The notes beneath the pieces were generated by a model that was not told the origin of the DNA, made no database searches, and saw only the letters and a program-made list of their open reading frames with translations. 64,000 nt of DNA from Dactylorhiza incarnata (taxonomy: Eukaryota > Streptophyta > Magnoliopsida > Asparagales > Orchidaceae). Position numbers and translations under genes: made by a program. This document shows positions 45,637-54,060 of this stretch, in pieces. Where the stretch lies: assembly GCA_033032865.1 (NCBI GenBank), contig JAWHQI010000185.1:744001-808000 (forward strand), read 5' to 3'. How positions within the stretch are numbered: position 1 is the first letter of the stretch; each line of letters starts with the position of its first letter.

Positions 45637-47428
45637 TGAAAGATTATATTGGTATATGATCTAATTCACCTAGGGGGGTGAATAGGTCTTTTGATTTTTA
45701 CTTGTTTGATATAGATATTTAAAATTATTCTAAGCAAGTAATCAAGCACACCCAGAAAACACACAAGTGTTTATAGTGGTTCCCCAAGATAGTGTGGCTA
45801 TGGGTAGTCCACTTTCCCCCTTCACCCTTCTAACAGTGTGTTAGACAGGGCCAACTCCTCCAAGCTCAGCTCCAAGAGCTTACAACACAGATCCCTCAGG
45901 ATCTCTCAGGTTTTCCCAAACCCTACCTCAGGCACAGCAGCCCTACCTCAGATCTCACAGATCCTACCTCAGAGGAATCCACCTCCTACAACTCAGACCA
46001 CCTGCTGGTCCTACCTCAGATCACACAGATCCTACCTCAGAGGAATCCACCTTCTACAACTCAGACCACCTGCTGGTCCTACCTCAGATCACATAGATCC
46101 TACCTCAGAGGAATCCACCTCCTCCAACTCATACCACCTGCTAGTACTACAATCTCAGGCCAAATGGCCCTACAAACTCAGAACCCAAAGGCTCCTACAG
46201 ATAATATAATGAGGTTTACAGAATGAAGTAAGAAAAGATCAAGCCTGTTCTTCTACTTCTTTTCAGCTGCTGTTGTAGACTTGAATCAGGGAGGAGTGGT
46301 ACAGCTCCAATCTTGATTCTACTTGATTAGAACTTCATATGAAGTACTGGATCTACTTGCTCTACCTTGAGATGAATCAAGAGGAGCTATCTCTTCCTTG
46401 CAGCTTTGTGTTAGTACAGTTCTTGGCTGCCGACAATGGAACAGTTCGCTTCCGCTTCTTTGTGTGCTCGAGAGAATGATTGATAGCAGAAGTGCTTTCT
46501 CAACCCTAATTTATCCCTTTTATACATCCTCGATCTTCAACGGCTCTCAGCTGTCCTTATGACAAATATGGGAGTGACTGGTGGACCCCATAATGCTTTT
46601 CTGCATCTTGCGCCAAGGGCAGAACCGGCCATGTCTCGTTTGAACTGTCTCAGCGGTTGGGCTGAGATGGCTCCCTCTTCTCAGCGGATTTCGTCGATCT
46701 GCAGAGAGGTTTATGCGTTCGACGAACAGCATTCTGCGTTCGACGAATTTCATTCTTCGTTCGACGAAAACGCCAAGTCTCAATGCTTGCTTCTATCCTA
46801 TCTCTGCGTTCGACGAACTTCATTCTTCATTCGACGAACACTCCAAGTCTCAGCGCTTGCATCTGTCCCATCTCTGCGTTTGACGAACTGAGTTCTGTGT
46901 TCGACGAACACGCCAAGTCTCAGCGCTTGCTTCTGTCTCGTCTCTGCATTCGACGAACTGAGTTCCGCGTTCGACAAACAGCATTCTGCGTTTGACGAAC
47001 TCGCCAAGTCTCAGCGGTTTCTTCTATCTCGTCTCAGCGTTCGACGAACTTCATTCTTCGTTCGACGAACTGCATTCTTTGTTTGACGAACGCGCCAAGT
47101 CTCAGTGTTCGACGAACTTCCCAAGTCTCAGCGAATTTTTGCTGCTTCTTTCCCATCTCAGCGGATCCACTGAGATAGACAGTCGTCTCTGCGGTTTCTT
47201 CTATCTGCAGCTCAGCTTGCCTAGATGCCTTCTCAGTGGCTCCTGGTCTCGTCTCAGCGGTTCAGCTGAGACAACTCTTCATCTCTTAGGAGTTAATTTC
47301 TCCTGATCTAAGGGCATGATTGGCCCTTTCTCTTGAGTTACCTTAGCCTGTATATCTTACAAAAATATGGCTTTATCAAATACATCTTGTACTTAGCATT
47401 GTGAGTGATGTGTCTTCAAATCAAAGGA
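45637..47428 (-). repeat. COPIA-3 5' LTR, outer 24 bp missing
   Basis: It matches 37232-39004. The last 24 bp of the left copy (39005-39028) are absent, and COPIA-2 RT sequence follows directly. The TATA box is at 46517-46524 (minus). The TTCGACGAA and CTCAGCGG arrays run 46640-47270. The left copy lacks about 19 bp near 38540, where this copy has an extra GTTCGACAAA unit. Confidence 0.88.
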
Positions 47429-48477
47429 TCGCAAAATACCTCCAGTTCTGCGGATATTTTGCTTCTGATTCTGATTCAAGCTTATTCGTAAAGAAGACGG
47501 GGGAACTTCAGGTCTTGGTGCTGCTATACGTTGACAATATGATCGTCATGGGGAATTCTAAAGTGAAGGTAGCTATGCTTCATGCTAAGCTAGCTATCAG
47601 ATTTGAGATGAAGCACTTGGGTGAGCTCCACCATTTCCTTGGACTCGAAGTGGAGAGGAAAGAGGGCGGAATGCTTGTTTCCCAAAAGGGGAATGCAGAA
47701 TGAACTGTGAAGCGATTCGGCATGGAAGGGGTGTAGAGAAACACTACTCCACTGGAGGTTGGTATTTATCTTCGATGTGATGAGGGGAAGGTTCTTTATG
47801 ATCCTTTGGTGTTCCAGGATTTGGTTGGAAGTCTGATATATTTGATGATCACGAGGACGGATATTTCTTATGCGGTTGGACTGGTGAGTCGGTATATGGG
47901 AGAGCCACGGAAACCTCCTCTGATGGCGGCGAGGAGCATTTTAAAGTATGTCAAGACCACCTCGGATTTGGGTTTCTTCTATGGAAAGGACTCGGGCTTT
48001 AAATTGCATGGATACATGGATCCTAATTATGGAGGAGATTCAGATGATCGGAGATCAACTTCTAGATACTTCTTTATGATGGGCTCTACAGCTATATCAT
48101 GATGCAGCAAGAAGGAGGATTCTGTGTCTGTCTCTATAACGGAAGCAGAGTACAAAGCTTTGGCTTTGGCAGCTCAGGAAGCCATCTAGATTAGGAGGCT
48201 TGTGGAGTACATTCACAGGGAGGTGCATGGTCCTACTCTGCTTCGGCGTGACAATGAGAGTGCCCTCAAATTGGTGAACAATCCAGTTTGTCATGCGCGA
48301 ACCAAGCACATAGAGATTCAACATTATTTCATTCGGGAGAAGGTGTTGGAGGGATCTCTTATGGTTGAGCATATGCAGAGCAAGGAAAATGTCGCAGAAA
48401 TATTTAAATAGCCGTTGTCGAAGGAACCATTCACACGGTTGAGGATGTTACTTAGGCTGACTTCCACTTCCCACTTC
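47429..48477 (+). pseudogene. COPIA-2 reverse transcriptase end and RNase H
   Basis: It enters in RT at RIAKYLQFCGYF. The catalytic box is LLYVDNMIVMG, so YVDD has become YVDN. The connection (DLVGSLIYLMITRTDISYAVGLVSRYM), RNase H (HGYMDPNYGGDSDDRRST; SITEAEYKALALAAQE) and its end (ARTKHIEIQHYFIREKVLEG) follow. Stops occur at 47701, after GMEGV, at a Trp position before CSKK, after AI and near 48409. Many fall where relatives have Trp, as expected from C-to-T or G-to-A decay. Confidence 0.88.
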
Positions 48478-48486
48478 AAGGGGGAG
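48478..48486 (+). other. COPIA-2 polypurine tract
   Basis: AAGGGGGAG directly before the TGTTAAA start of the 3' LTR. Confidence 0.85.
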
Positions 48487-49632
48487 TGTTAAATTTTTGA
48501 AGTGTAAGTGGACTGTTCGGGCGATCTGGTTTTTGGAGACCACAGAGACCGCGCGACTTGTGTTATGGTCTTCCTCTGGAAATCGTGAGATCGATGTGGC
48601 GACCTGGCTGGTGTGGTCGCATGTCTCTGGTGTTGGTGGCCTGTGTTTGGTCTGTCTGTTTTGCCCAAGTATCCTTATTCTAGTTTAGACCGGGCGGTCT
48701 CATACTACGGGTTGCATGAGCTTGTTCTGGCAGTCTGTTCCTAGTCGGTCAGATGCTCATGTTTGTTCTTACAAGAGGCCATGCGGTCTGCCGGGTTGTC
48801 TTGGCAAGTTGTCTTTCTTGGACAGTTGTGCTTTAATTCAATAAGGTCTTATAAGAGACCGCACAGTCTGGTACTGTAGACCGCGTGCATCAATAAGGAA
48901 GGTGACTGTATCCCTTGGGGTGGTGACGAAATCCGTTCGTTTGCCTATAAATAGGGACGTCGGGGTAGCCATAAATATGCAAGAACCGTAAGAAACAAAG
49001 TTGGCCTGATTGTGCCGGTCTCTTTCTGAGGTCGCGTGGTTTGAGTTATCTGACCAGTTTGTTTGTTCGCAGGTTAGCGGCTAGCAGTCACCATCAGCAT
49101 TCTCCCTTCTTCCAGCTTTGAATAAACCAGTTCGGCAGTGGTCTGTCTGTGCGGACTGTGTTTAGGTGTTCTTGGACTATGCAGCGAACTCAGTTGATCA
49201 GGTGGCCTTAAGTGGTCGGGCTGTCTTAAGTTGCGGTCTTACAGCAGGAAGCAGTTCTTCGTCAAGTGTTTGCGGGTTCTTCTGTGATCTTGAGACTGTG
49301 CAGTCTGGGCGATCAAGAAGTACGGACAGTTGTTTTCAGCAGTTGAATAAAGTAGCAAGTCGAGCGATCTGTGGTTGTGGTCTGACAATGGCAGTTTGTG
49401 CTCTGTTCGCGCGGTCTCACGAATAGCCGTACAGCTTGTCTGTTCGAGCGATCTAGCAGTCCCTGCTTTGGCAGTTCACTGGAGGCTTGTTTTTTGTGTC
49501 TTGTGCTTCTATCCTCTGTGATTCTTATGAATCATGTCTCGTCGTGTATGTCTCGAGTTGTAAAGAGATAGTGAATATCAAGTGCACTATTCTGTCTTCC
49601 CACTGTCATTGATTGTCACGCTTGTGGTTTGT
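48487..49632 (+). repeat. COPIA-2 3' LTR, first part
   Basis: It aligns to 34923-36072. The TATA box CTATAAATAG is at 48945-48954. It is broken at TTTGT (49628-49632) by a solo LTR and resumes at 51776-51834. GCGGTCT words are fewer and more mutated than in the 5' LTR. Confidence 0.88.
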
Positions 49633-51775
49633 TGTAACAGCTCAATTTTCAGTGCACTGAAATCAGTAAGTTGTGGTTTTAAAGCTAACGCCAGCGTTAG
49701 GGCTAACGCCAGGCGTTAGCCTAGGACTAGTGTCGGCAATTTCTCGAGAAATCAAAGCAAGAGAATGGCATTCTCGGGAAATTAAAAGGCTGAAGACTAA
49801 TGCCAGCGTTACGACTAACGCGCGGCGTTAGCCCAAGCCTTTCGTCGAACGCAGGCTTTAGGCAGTTCGTCGAATGCAGCCAGTCGTTCTTCGAACACAG
49901 CTTTCTAGTCGTTTGTCGAACGCAGCCAGCCATTCGTCTAACACAGCTTTCTAGCCGTTCGTCGAACGTAGTCAGCCGTTCGTCGAACGCAGCTTTCTGG
50001 CCCTTCGTCGAACGCAGCCAGCCATTCGTCGAACGCAGGCTTCAGATTGTTCGTCGAATGTAGGCTGCAGAGAGTTCGTCGAACGCCGTTCGATGAACTC
50101 CAGGCCGTTCGTCGAACGCCTATCGTTGAGCACCGTTGGGCTTTTAGCAGCCCTGGGTAAACCCAGCCACCGCCTTAGGGGCTAATGCCCGACGTTAAGT
50201 GCTAACGCCGACGTTAGCTAAGAATATATATAAGGCAGCAAAATCCTACTTTTCTACTCATTTTCTCAAAGACCCTCTGCATTTCAGAAAGCTCTGGGAA
50301 GGAGATCAGTTGGAGGTGAGCCTTTTGCTTGTGTTGAGAGCAAATCCGTGGGGGAGATTGATTGCGTGTTTGCCATCGTCGATCTAGTGGAGAGGAAGCT
50401 GTTTAAAAAGAGTCCAATCGAGTTCCTCTCAGATCTATGGCACCGAAACGAGCGCCGAGGGTAACGATTCTCCTCCCTCATCTCTGGACACGTTCGTCCT
50501 TTGATTTGCATAGTAGTAGGCAGATTTCCACTAGCATGTGGATAGATTTCTGCCGATGGGTCGATGTTATCCCCATAGAAATTGCATATAGAGTCCGGAA
50601 TTGAAGTACGGGCATAGGCATGCTGTGTGAAGCCCATCTGGACAGGTTGGTCTGGATTGGTGATGTTGATATGTTATTGCACTCCGGAGAAGACTCCGTG
50701 ATCTATGCTATGTTTTTCGGGTTCTTTGTACTGATTCGTACTGCAAAGAGGTCTGGAGGTGTTTCCTAGAAAATACCCAGAAAAAAAGGTAGCAGAACTG
50801 GGTTCTGTCACTAACGCCGGGCATTAGTGCTAATGCCGGCGGTAGCTCCCAGTGAGCTGTGTGGAAGCCTGTGAAGCCTATGTCCATGAACTGGGTTGAG
50901 CAGCAGAAGTTGGAGGACCGCGTACCTCGCTTCATTGACCTTGCGGGTCAAGAGCGGGTTAGGGAAAGCCGTACCCATTTTAGGTTCATGTAATCCCTAA
51001 TATTATGAGCGCGGGCATCTGGCGGAACCAAAACCCCACCCTTAGCCATCTTGTGAAGAGTATTGCAACCTAGGGTCACGATGTGCCGTTTGCGACTAGA
51101 ACTCGTCAAGGTCGGCCAATCTTGACGAGAAAAGCTCATGTAGATACAAGTTGAAAAAGGACTTGTCGATGGCGTGCCGAGAGTGCACAAAGCGTGGTGT
51201 GACTTGATGTCACTATGTGATGAATGTTTCTATGCGGTGCTTAAACGCACCTGTGAAATATATACTACTATTGATTTCCTGCAGAGAAGGAGCACCGCCG
51301 CCCCGAGCATGGGGCGGGGTCGTTATATTCTGGGTCAGCTAAAGCTGGCCGGTTACTTCTTTTCCCACCATTTAGTGGATTTGATTCTACAGGTCCTGGC
51401 GAGACTAGCGGGAAATAGTGGACTGAAGTCCCTGCTCTTGTGCTGAGCTGGCCCTCGAAGGCCAAGTTATTATGTTTACTGTTTTCACGTGTGGTCGGCC
51501 TGCATGCCGATGTTTGTAAGCCACCTAATAGATGTAAGCATTGTAATAATCAAACCTTGTTTGTACTTTCATTCCTAGTTATAAAGTGGACAAGTTTTGT
51601 AATCTGGTTTACTAAATAAAATTAATGCTTCCGTTGTGTGACTCCTTGTGCTGAGATGGTTAAGCTATTAACTGTTTAAAACTAATTAAGTAACGCGCTC
51701 TTCTGTTCGTTTCATATGGCGTGGGGTTCCGGCCGGACCTACTGTTATATGCTATATAACAGGGAGGGTGTTACA
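49633..51775 (+). mobile_element. Solo LTR of a gypsy-type element inside the COPIA-2 3' LTR
   Basis: 2,143 bp from TGTAACAG to GGTGTTACA, with the duplication TTTGT on both sides (49628-49632 and 51776-51780). Termini fit a chromovirus LTR. No primer site, coding domain or second LTR is seen, so unequal recombination between two LTRs is the likely origin. A plus-strand TATA box TATATATAAG is at 50225-50234. Upstream are GCTAACGCC/GGCGTTAGC words (49685-49720, 49800-49832 and 50180-50218) and about nine TTCGTCGAACGCAG words (49840-50115). Confidence 0.82.
49685..50234 (+). promoter_or_regulatory. Solo-LTR promoter: TATA box with two palindrome-word arrays
   Basis: Reading toward the TATA box at 50225 there is a GCTAACGCC/GGCGTTAGC cluster, then repeated TTCGTCGAACGCAG at a spacing of roughly 20-40 bp, then another GCTAACGCC/GACGTTAGC pair ending about 6 bp from the TATA region. 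It combines the word sets of SIRE/Tekay LTRs and of COPIA-3 in a single LTR. Confidence 0.6.
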
Positions 51776-51834
51776 TTTGTGTTGAAGTATTCCGCATTTT
51801 TACTTCACTCTGAACCTCTAATGAAATTTTAACA
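51776..51834 (+). repeat. COPIA-2 3' LTR, end part
   Basis: Matches 36065-36123 and ends AATTTTAACA before the duplication TCACC (51835-51839). Confidence 0.88.
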
Positions 51835-51839
51835 TCACC

Positions 51840-52177
51840 AACATGATCGTGGGACTTCCATAAGTTACCGTCAGGCGTTAGTCTTAGTGCTCCACGGTAA
51901 GAGTTGTCATATTCAGTCTCGACGACCTTCCTTTCTCGATGAATATTTCCTTTTCGACGAAGTTTCCAAATATGCACATGCTACCACCTGCGGTAGCGTT
52001 AGCGCGCCGCGCTAGCACCAGAGCTTTGACCTGGTAGTGAATTCTGTCTTTATTTCTCGTAGTCATAAAGGCTTGAAAGTAGAAGTTCCTGCACACTATA
52101 AACACATGGCAAGTATAACCAAATACAATGGGATTTGTTATTCTCAAACCAAGAGATATGGAAAGCATGCTCCAACA
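51840..52177 (-). repeat. SIRE-1 5' LTR, second part (after COPIA-2 insertion)
   Basis: It aligns to 2723-3062 of the 3' LTR. It starts AACATGATCGTGGG, where the uninterrupted copy has CAATGTGATCGCGGG, so the target site is reconstructed exactly. It contains the GCGGTAGCGTTAGCGCGC cluster (51981-52020) and ends CATGCTCCAACA. Confidence 0.87.
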
Positions 52178-52202
52178 GTGTGGACCTTGTTGTCATGACG
52201 AT
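52178..52202. other. Short flank between SIRE-1 and SIRE-5
   Basis: Twenty-five bases; the first five are the GTGTG duplication of SIRE-1. It joins the left flank ending at 1736 to the 5' end of SIRE-5 in the pre-insertion sequence. Confidence 0.75.
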
Positions 52203-53254
52203 TGTTGGACATGTGTGTCACATCCCTTTGTTTGAGAATAACAAATCCCAAATTGTATTTGATCTTGCATGTCGTGTGTTTATAGTGTGCAGGAACTATA
52301 GGTGCAATACTCCACAGGTAGAAAGCAGCTGAAATCAATTTTCTGCAAGAAATGCTACTGCCAGCGCTAGCGCTACCGTAGGCGCTAGCGCTGCCGTAGG
52401 CGCTAGCGCTACCTCCTAGCTCTAGCTCAAGTTCGTTCCACAACACCAAGTCGCCGACGATTTTGTAACCGCCTTCACACGAATGCTACCGCAGGAATTA
52501 GGAGCTACCGCAGGCGCTATCTCCATGTTCTATAAATTGATGGCTTCTCTCTCGTTTTAAAAAGAGCTTCCAGAGAGATTACTTGTGCCAAAATTCTAGA
52601 GTTATTACTCAACCGAAAGTTCATCTCCCACTCAAAGCCAAAGAAGATTTTTGGAGAAGAAAGCCTCCACGCTGCATCCTAAGAACGATCGCTTCAACCT
52701 CGCTTATGCTACAGCGATCCTTCATCCTCAACTTCAGAAATCTCATAGAGGGAGTTCTAGTTATTTACTTTATTTCTCTATTGTAAATTTTTGTAGTAAA
52801 ATCTCCTTGGGTTGGCGACTAGGTCCTTGCACGGCTTAGGGGGTAATTCGCCGTGTGAGTTAGCGACTAGGTCTAGGATATTAGATCTGGGGGGCTCGAG
52901 GCCATATCTGGGAAAGGATTGGCTAGAGCGGCTTGAGGCCATATCCGGGGAAGGATATGCTAAAGCCAACCGGTTTGTGGGGATACAAGTCGGTATAGAA
53001 AAGGAAAAGTTATTAACATTTGTACGCTTCCGATTTCTAGCGATATTGAAATCAAATTTAATCATGTCTCTATTTGTGTTTACTTGATTCTCTCATTTGG
53101 CATAAATTTTATTATTGCAAATTACTTTTTGCTAAATTGTTATTTTGCACTCTTATTAACTTTAAAACAATATAGTAAATTGCTTAATATTACAAAAAGA
53201 ATTTTATTCCCTTATTCACCCCCCCCCCCTCTAAGGGCGCTTATCGATCCAACA
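52203..53254 (+). repeat. SIRE-5 5' LTR
   Basis: 1,052 bp from TGTTGGACATG to GGGCGCTTATCGATCCAACA. Its first 120 bp match the reverse complement of the SIRE-1 LTR end (GTTTGAGAATAACAAATCCC). A TATA-like box TATAAATT is at 52531-52538. The GCGCTAGCGCTACCGTAGGC cluster is just upstream (52350-52420, 52480-52520). The U5 end has a C-run at 53219-53229 followed by CTCTAAGGGCGC. Confidence 0.86.
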
Positions 53255-53256
53255 AG

Positions 53257-53268
53257 TGGTATCAAAGC
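53257..53268 (+). other. SIRE-5 primer binding site (variant)
   Basis: TGGTATCAAAGC, two bases after the LTR; one base from the usual TGGTATCAGAGC initiator tRNA-Met site. Confidence 0.8.
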
Positions 53269-53303
53269 GTAGGTTATTCCAAACGGTTTAAAAACCAGGA
53301 ATA

Positions 53304-53617
53304 ATGGCGTCTTATGATCTCGCTTTTTCCGAGGGACGGGGAATTTGTAGACCTCCACAATTTACTGGATCAATTATAATTATTGGAAAAATAAAATGAG
53401 ATGTTTTCTTATGACCCTAGATATTGAGGTATGGAATATGGTAGAAGAGGAATACTCTCCTCCTACAATTGTAGTTGGAGAGATAACATTAGAAAAACCT
53501 AAGGATAAGTGGGATGATAGGGATAAACTTAAATGCAAAAATAACGCCAAGACCATGAATGCTTTATTTTGTGCATTAGTTAGAAATGAATTTAAAAGAA
53601 TTTCCGCTTGTACTACT
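53304..53617 (+). pseudogene. SIRE-5 GAG, N-terminal part (split by CACTA)
   Basis: It starts MASYDLAFSEGRG at 53304, matching the SIRE-1 GAG start. A stop follows near 53396, then VWNMVEEEYSPPTIVVGE and WDDRDKLKCKNNAKTMNALF. It ends at Ala-Cys-Thr codons, where the CACTA element enters between the two copies of ACT; the frame continues at 58127 with AYDIWNHLEITHEG. Confidence 0.87.
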
Positions 53618-54060
53618 CACTACCAGAAAATAGACTTTTAGCCAGGGCAAATTGCCGTGGCTAAAAGTCCAATTTCGTGGCAAAAGATTTTTAGCCACGA
53701 TTTGCCCGCGGCAAATGGGCGTGGCTAATGCGAGCGTGGCAAAAGGTATTTGCCACGCCCAGTCCGTGGCTAATACTCTTTTGCCACGACTTTTAGCCAC
53801 AGATTTAAACCGTGGCTAAAGGTCTTGATTTCAACCGTTATTTGCCACGGTTCTTCAACTGTGGCTAAAAGTTCATTATTAACCACGGTATTTCGCCGTG
53901 GCTAATACTTTGCAGTTTTTTTTTAAAAAAAATTATTTGCCATGGTTTGAAACCGTGGCAAATACTTGACAGATTTATTTAAAAAATATTTATCACGGTT
54001 TGAAACCGTGGCAAATAATTGAAAATTTTATTTAAAAAAATATTTGTCATGATTTGAAAT
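53618..54060. repeat. CACTA left subterminal repeat array
   Basis: About fifteen units of CCGTGGCTAA, TTAGCCACG or the TTGCCACG/CGTGGCAA variant, in both orientations, often paired as TTGCCACGG … CCGTGGCTAA hairpins. In CACTA elements such subterminal repeats bind the element's DNA-binding protein. Units decay toward the interior. Confidence 0.8.

Larger units (their letters stand above)
37232..47428 (-). mobile_element. COPIA-3: SIRE/Maximus-like Ty1/copia element inside COPIA-2
   Basis: A minus-strand element with LTRs at 37232-39028 (3') and 45637-47428 (5', truncated by 24 bp at its outer end). Primer site at 45623-45634 and purine tract at 39029-39043. GAG, protease, integrase, RT and RNase H follow in copia order. 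No target duplication is found, because the right junction was removed by a deletion that also took COPIA-2 pol sequence. LTRs look very similar, so the insertion is young. Confidence 0.9.
34923..51834 (+). mobile_element. COPIA-2: plus-strand Ty1/copia element inside the SIRE-1 5' LTR
   Basis: LTRs run from TGTTAAATTTTT to AATTTTAACA, at 34923-36123 and 48487-51834 (interrupted). The duplication TCACC is at 34918-34922 and 51835-51839. A tRNA-Met primer site follows the 5' LTR and a purine tract precedes the 3' LTR. GAG and the start of protease are at 36210-37231; the end of RT and RNase H at 47429-48420. Integrase and most of RT are missing. COPIA-3 lies at the gap. The precise copia lineage is uncertain. 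Confidence 0.9.
1737..52177 (-). mobile_element. SIRE-1: SIRE/Maximus-type Ty1/copia retrotransposon, host of most nested insertions
   Basis: A minus-strand LTR retrotransposon. Its 3' LTR is at 1737-3062; its 5' LTR starts at 33953 and ends at 52177. Outer ends read TGTTGGAT and TCCAACA on the plus strand and are flanked by the 5-bp duplication GTGTG (1732-1736 and 52178-52182). A tRNA-Met-type primer site lies at 33939-33950 and a purine tract at 3063-3082. Order on the minus strand is gag (33903-32400), protease (31942), integrase (31537-30419), RT (30418-27359, split) and RNase H (ending at 4902). That PR-IN-RT-RH order is diagnostic of Ty1/copia. Three insertions interrupt it: 4966-27353, 28313-29922 and 34923-51834. 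All coding blocks are defective. Confidence 0.9.

Noticed and set aside
49840..50115. CRISPR-like regular repeats
   Set aside because: Spacing is irregular, units are very short and palindromic, and the context is a plant LTR.
52203..53254. Reading this LTR as the partner of SIRE-1
   Set aside because: It is in the opposite orientation with its own primer site at 53257, and SIRE-1 already has two LTRs with matching duplications.
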